Part shown: piece after piece, positions 7,360-7,890 of the stretch
How the letters are laid out: the number at the start of each line of letters is the position of its first letter
How positions within the stretch are numbered: the stretch's first letter is position 1
Assembly: GCA_029979485.1 (NCBI GenBank)
Contig: JAPOHK010000037.1
Span: forward strand, 1 to 7,890
Source of the DNA: Candidatus Planktophila limnetica
Lineage (GTDB): Bacteria > Actinomycetota > Actinomycetes > Nanopelagicales > Nanopelagicaceae
Direction of reading: 5' to 3'
Length of the DNA: 7,890 bases
Translations under genes and position numbers: made by a program
Notes under the pieces: generated by a model
Database searches by the model: none
What the model saw: only the letters and a program-made list of their open reading frames with translations
What the model was told of the DNA's origin: nothing

Positions 7360-7890
7360 AATTGCACTCCCAGTAATCGTTACCGCAATATCAAACTCAG
7401 AGCAAGAGAGTTTTGTAGCTGGAACGCTCTTTACACAAGGTTGGAGCGTTATCCATCGAGCAGTGGATTATGAATCTCTATGCGAATTTGTTTCATCAAA
7501 TCCAGAACAGAGTAGTTCAGCACTTCTCTTATACTCGCCAGATCTCAATGATTTTGATTCTGTCTCATTTGAAACTCTTTCCTTAAATTTTCGGCAAATA
7601 ATAGGTTTTGCTTCAAGCAATTCGGTGCGAAGTGTTGATGATGGCCTTCAAGAGATACCGGCAACAGCTCCTCAACTTGCAACCTTTATTCGTGGCTATG
7701 TTCGGTCACCATTGATTCGAAAACCCGCACCCCTCATTCAATCCCACTCACGTGCTCGAGTGATTGCTATTTGCTCTGCAGGTTCTTGTACTGGTGCCAG
7801 TACAGTGGCAATAAATCTTGCTTTTGCGCTACAAAAACTTGGGTTGAAAGTAGGAATTCTTGATGCAGATGTTTATGGACCATCTTTGCC
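7352..7890 (+). CDS. TadZ/CpaE-like P-loop ATPase of the MinD/ParA superfamily, 3'-truncated by window edge
   Basis: ATG 7352 overlaps the stop of the SAF-domain gene by 8 bases and has GTGAG 5 bases ahead. About 179 residues are visible before the window ends, with no stop. Residues 1 to about 120 have no clear motif but alternate strand and helix ([30 protein letters not shown]), as expected for the degenerate receiver-like domain at the front of TadZ/CpaE proteins. The ATPase core begins at about 135: [22 protein letters not shown], where the P-loop Lys is replaced by Ala149, then [14 protein letters not shown] at 168-180 as the Walker A' region. Loss of that Lys (GAST type) is known in CpaE/TadZ and in actinobacterial Ssd proteins. 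The DADVYGPS stretch is more like Mrp/ApbC iron-sulfur carriers. With the SAF gene upstream, a pilus-localising role in a Tad system is the best reading; a CpaF-type ATPase would be expected next. Confidence 0.75.
   Translation, partial: MAEIALPVIVTAISNSEQESFVAGTLFTQGWSVIHRAVDYESLCEFVSSNPEQSSSALLLYSPDLNDFDSVSFETLSLNFRQIIGFASSNSVRSVDDGLQEIPATAPQLATFIRGYVRSPLIRKPAPLIQSHSRARVIAICSAGSCTGASTVAINLAFALQKLGLKVGILDADVYGPSL

Noticed and set aside
7766..7800. Damaged or frameshifted P-loop in the TadZ-like gene (pseudogene)
   Set aside because: The reading frame is open through the motif and beyond. Replacement of the lysine by alanine in a GAST loop is a known state in CpaE/TadZ relatives, so it is not evidence of decay.

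Overview
This window looks like a piece of a small, tightly packed chromosome from a low-GC actinobacterium. The gene content is typically actinobacterial: an MtrA/MtrB two-component pair beside S-adenosylhomocysteinase, followed by comF, secA and an Rv3235-family gene. The base composition, however, is visibly AT-leaning and the gaps between genes are very short. That combination fits streamlined freshwater Actinobacteria of the Nanopelagicales (acI; Planktophila/Nanopelagicus type). The lineage is an inference from gene order, composition and packing, not from a marker-gene comparison.

Layout. Positions 1-447 hold the 3' end of ahcY (methyl cycle), whose C-terminus is of the short type. Five bases later comes mtrA (453-1130, probably from a TTG start), then mtrB (1133-2686): a response regulator and its membrane histidine kinase, which in actinobacteria control cell-wall and division genes. 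comF (2720-3394) and secA (start probably 3443, end 6112) follow on the same strand. Two genes usual in this actinobacterial neighbourhood are absent here: lpqB (the lipoprotein partner of MtrB) between mtrB and comF, and hpf (ribosome hibernation factor) between comF and secA. A weak AT-rich hairpin with a T-run overlaps the mtrB stop codon.

A convergent Rv3235-family gene of unknown function (6117-6635, minus strand) ends 4 bases past secA. It diverges from a second plus-strand unit: a one-pass membrane SAF-domain (CpaB/RcpC-like) protein ending at 7359, overlapped by 8 bases by a TadZ/CpaE-like ATPase that runs off the window end. These two look like the beginning of a Tad/Flp pilus locus. 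The divergent spacer contains a symmetric 30-base inverted repeat (6709-6738) that could be an operator or a 5'-leader hairpin.

No RNA gene, CRISPR array, insertion sequence or long repeat is visible. No stretch longer than 300 bases lacks a gene. The most notable points are the TadZ-like ATPase with a degenerate P-loop and an Mrp-like second motif, the trimmed mtrAB locus, the short-type AhcY, and the inverted repeat in the divergent spacer. I see nothing that clearly forms an undescribed system.
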